Both the position numbers and the translations under genes were made by a program. The notes beneath the pieces were generated by a model that saw only the letters and a list, made by a program, of their open reading frames with translations, did not search any database and had not been told where the DNA came from. A DNA stretch of 6,889 nucleotides from Ktedonobacter sp. (GTDB lineage Bacteria > Chloroflexota > Ktedonobacteria > Ktedonobacterales > Ktedonobacteraceae), in assembly GCA_003450555.1 (NCBI GenBank), contig DMFQ01000188.1, positions 1 through 6,889 of the forward strand, written 5' to 3'. Shown one piece after another: positions 6,543 through 6,889 of the stretch (position 1 is its first letter; each line of letters starts with the position of its first letter).

Positions 6543-6746
6543 GGATGGCACCCCTGCTTTTTATAATAGAATATCTGTAGGATAAATTGTATGATTGTTG
6601 CGGGCACGTGTCAATGTGCAGGCGCGACAGGAATGATACCCTTCTCCAAAAAGAATGATACACAACGAACTGTGTCTTAAAAAAGCGTCTCTTAAGCGTG
6701 ATAAGGGAAAGGTACAAGAAAGAGATATACCAAGGAGTATTCCAGC
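6543..6746. promoter_or_regulatory. Divergent intergenic region between the DUF4129 gene and the last gene
   Basis: The gap of 204 bases must contain the start signals of both genes. On the minus strand TATTAT (6568-6563) is a reasonable -10 for the DUF4129 gene, but no good -35 lies 16-18 bases upstream of it. On the plus strand AAGGAG (6732-6737) precedes ATG 6747 by nine bases, a clear ribosome binding site. Direct repeats are present (see 6631-6661). TCTTAA also occurs twice, at 6675-6680 and 6690-6695. I see no RNA gene or riboswitch-like fold. Confidence 0.5.
6631..6661 (+). repeat. 9-bp direct repeat GAATGATAC at a 22-bp period
   Basis: GAATGATAC occurs at 6631-6639 and exactly again at 6653-6661. 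Start-to-start distance is 22 bases, about two helical turns, so both copies face the same side of the DNA. They lie 86-116 bases upstream of the ATG at 6747, where an activator or repressor of that gene could bind. Function is inferred from position and phasing. Confidence 0.4.
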
Positions 6747-6889
6747 ATGATAGATAAACAACCGAAAGAGGCTCAGTCCAGGCCACCTGTCAATAAGCGG
6801 AGATCGGGACTGGCAAAGTTCTTTATAGCTATTGGCATGATTGGTCTCGCTAAGCGGTTTGACCATGGGATTGCGACGGTGGGCGTTTC
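6747..6889 (+). CDS. Unidentified protein, N-terminal part only (3' end outside window)
   Basis: The frame opens at ATG 6747 with AAGGAG nine bases upstream and stays open for 47 codons to the end of the window. The N-terminus is hydrophilic and basic (MIDKQPKEAQSRPPVNKRRSG), then comes a mildly hydrophobic segment KFFIAIGMIGLAKRF. This could be a signal anchor or the first membrane segment, but it is broken by Lys-Arg. I do not recognise the family. A membrane protein fits the charge pattern; a site-2-protease-like membrane protein crossed my mind but the visible part is too short to support it. It is divergent from the DUF4129 gene. That the gene is real is supported mainly by the ribosome binding site and the open frame. 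Confidence 0.6.
   Translation, partial: MIDKQPKEAQSRPPVNKRRSGLAKFFIAIGMIGLAKRFDHGIATVGV

Noticed and set aside
6487..6866. Two minus-strand frames of about 100 codons across the last divergent gap
   Set aside because: They run through the promoter region and antisense to the new plus-strand gene, with no ribosome binding site and no recognisable protein features.

Overview
The window looks like an ordinary stretch of a bacterial chromosome of moderate G+C. It carries a RecF of Gram-positive/Chloroflexi flavour, a very large XRE-type regulator with an NB-ARC/TPR body, an NmrA-type reductase, a SnoaL-like protein and a DUF4129 membrane protein. That mix, with many single-gene units in alternating orientation and roomy intergenic gaps, fits a large soil-type genome such as Ktedonobacteria (Chloroflexota). 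The assignment is inference from gene content; no rRNA or other marker is present.

Layout. (1) 1-705, plus: the C-terminal ~60% of recF; the N-terminal Walker A part lies upstream. (2) 706-998: no convincing gene, possibly decayed sequence, with a GC hairpin near the end of the next operon. (3) 2313-999, minus: a two-gene operon, a SnoaL-like (NTF2-fold) protein followed by an NmrA-like NAD(P)-binding protein. The stop codon of the first overlaps the Shine-Dalgarno of the second. (4) 2314-2505: a divergent intergenic region with short inverted repeats, an 11-bp tandem repeat and a weak promoter candidate. (5) 2506-4846, plus: an XRE HTH + NB-ARC ATPase + TPR regulator whose reading frame is broken by an apparent one-base insertion in an AA pair at 4323-4324. 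Skipping one A restores a 779-residue protein with a normal C-terminus. (6) 4847-4907: a short convergent gap with an imperfect hairpin. (7) 6542-4908, minus: a multi-spanning membrane protein ending in a DUF4129 domain. (8) 6543-6746: a divergent gap with a 9-bp direct repeat at a 22-bp period. (9) 6747 to the end, plus: the start of an unidentified gene with a good ribosome binding site.

How the parts may work together. The clearest functional unit is regulator plus divergent operon: the XRE/NB-ARC protein is a plausible ligand- or ATP-controlled regulator of the snoaL-like/nmrA-like pair, and its own frame is broken in this sequence. DUF4129 proteins usually sit with transglutaminase-like, DUF58 and MoxR genes, but none of these is visible here. 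I found no mobile element with defined ends, CRISPR array, tRNA or rRNA, and nothing I would call a new biological system. The items most worth a second look are the frameshift and the helically phased repeats in the two divergent intergenic regions.
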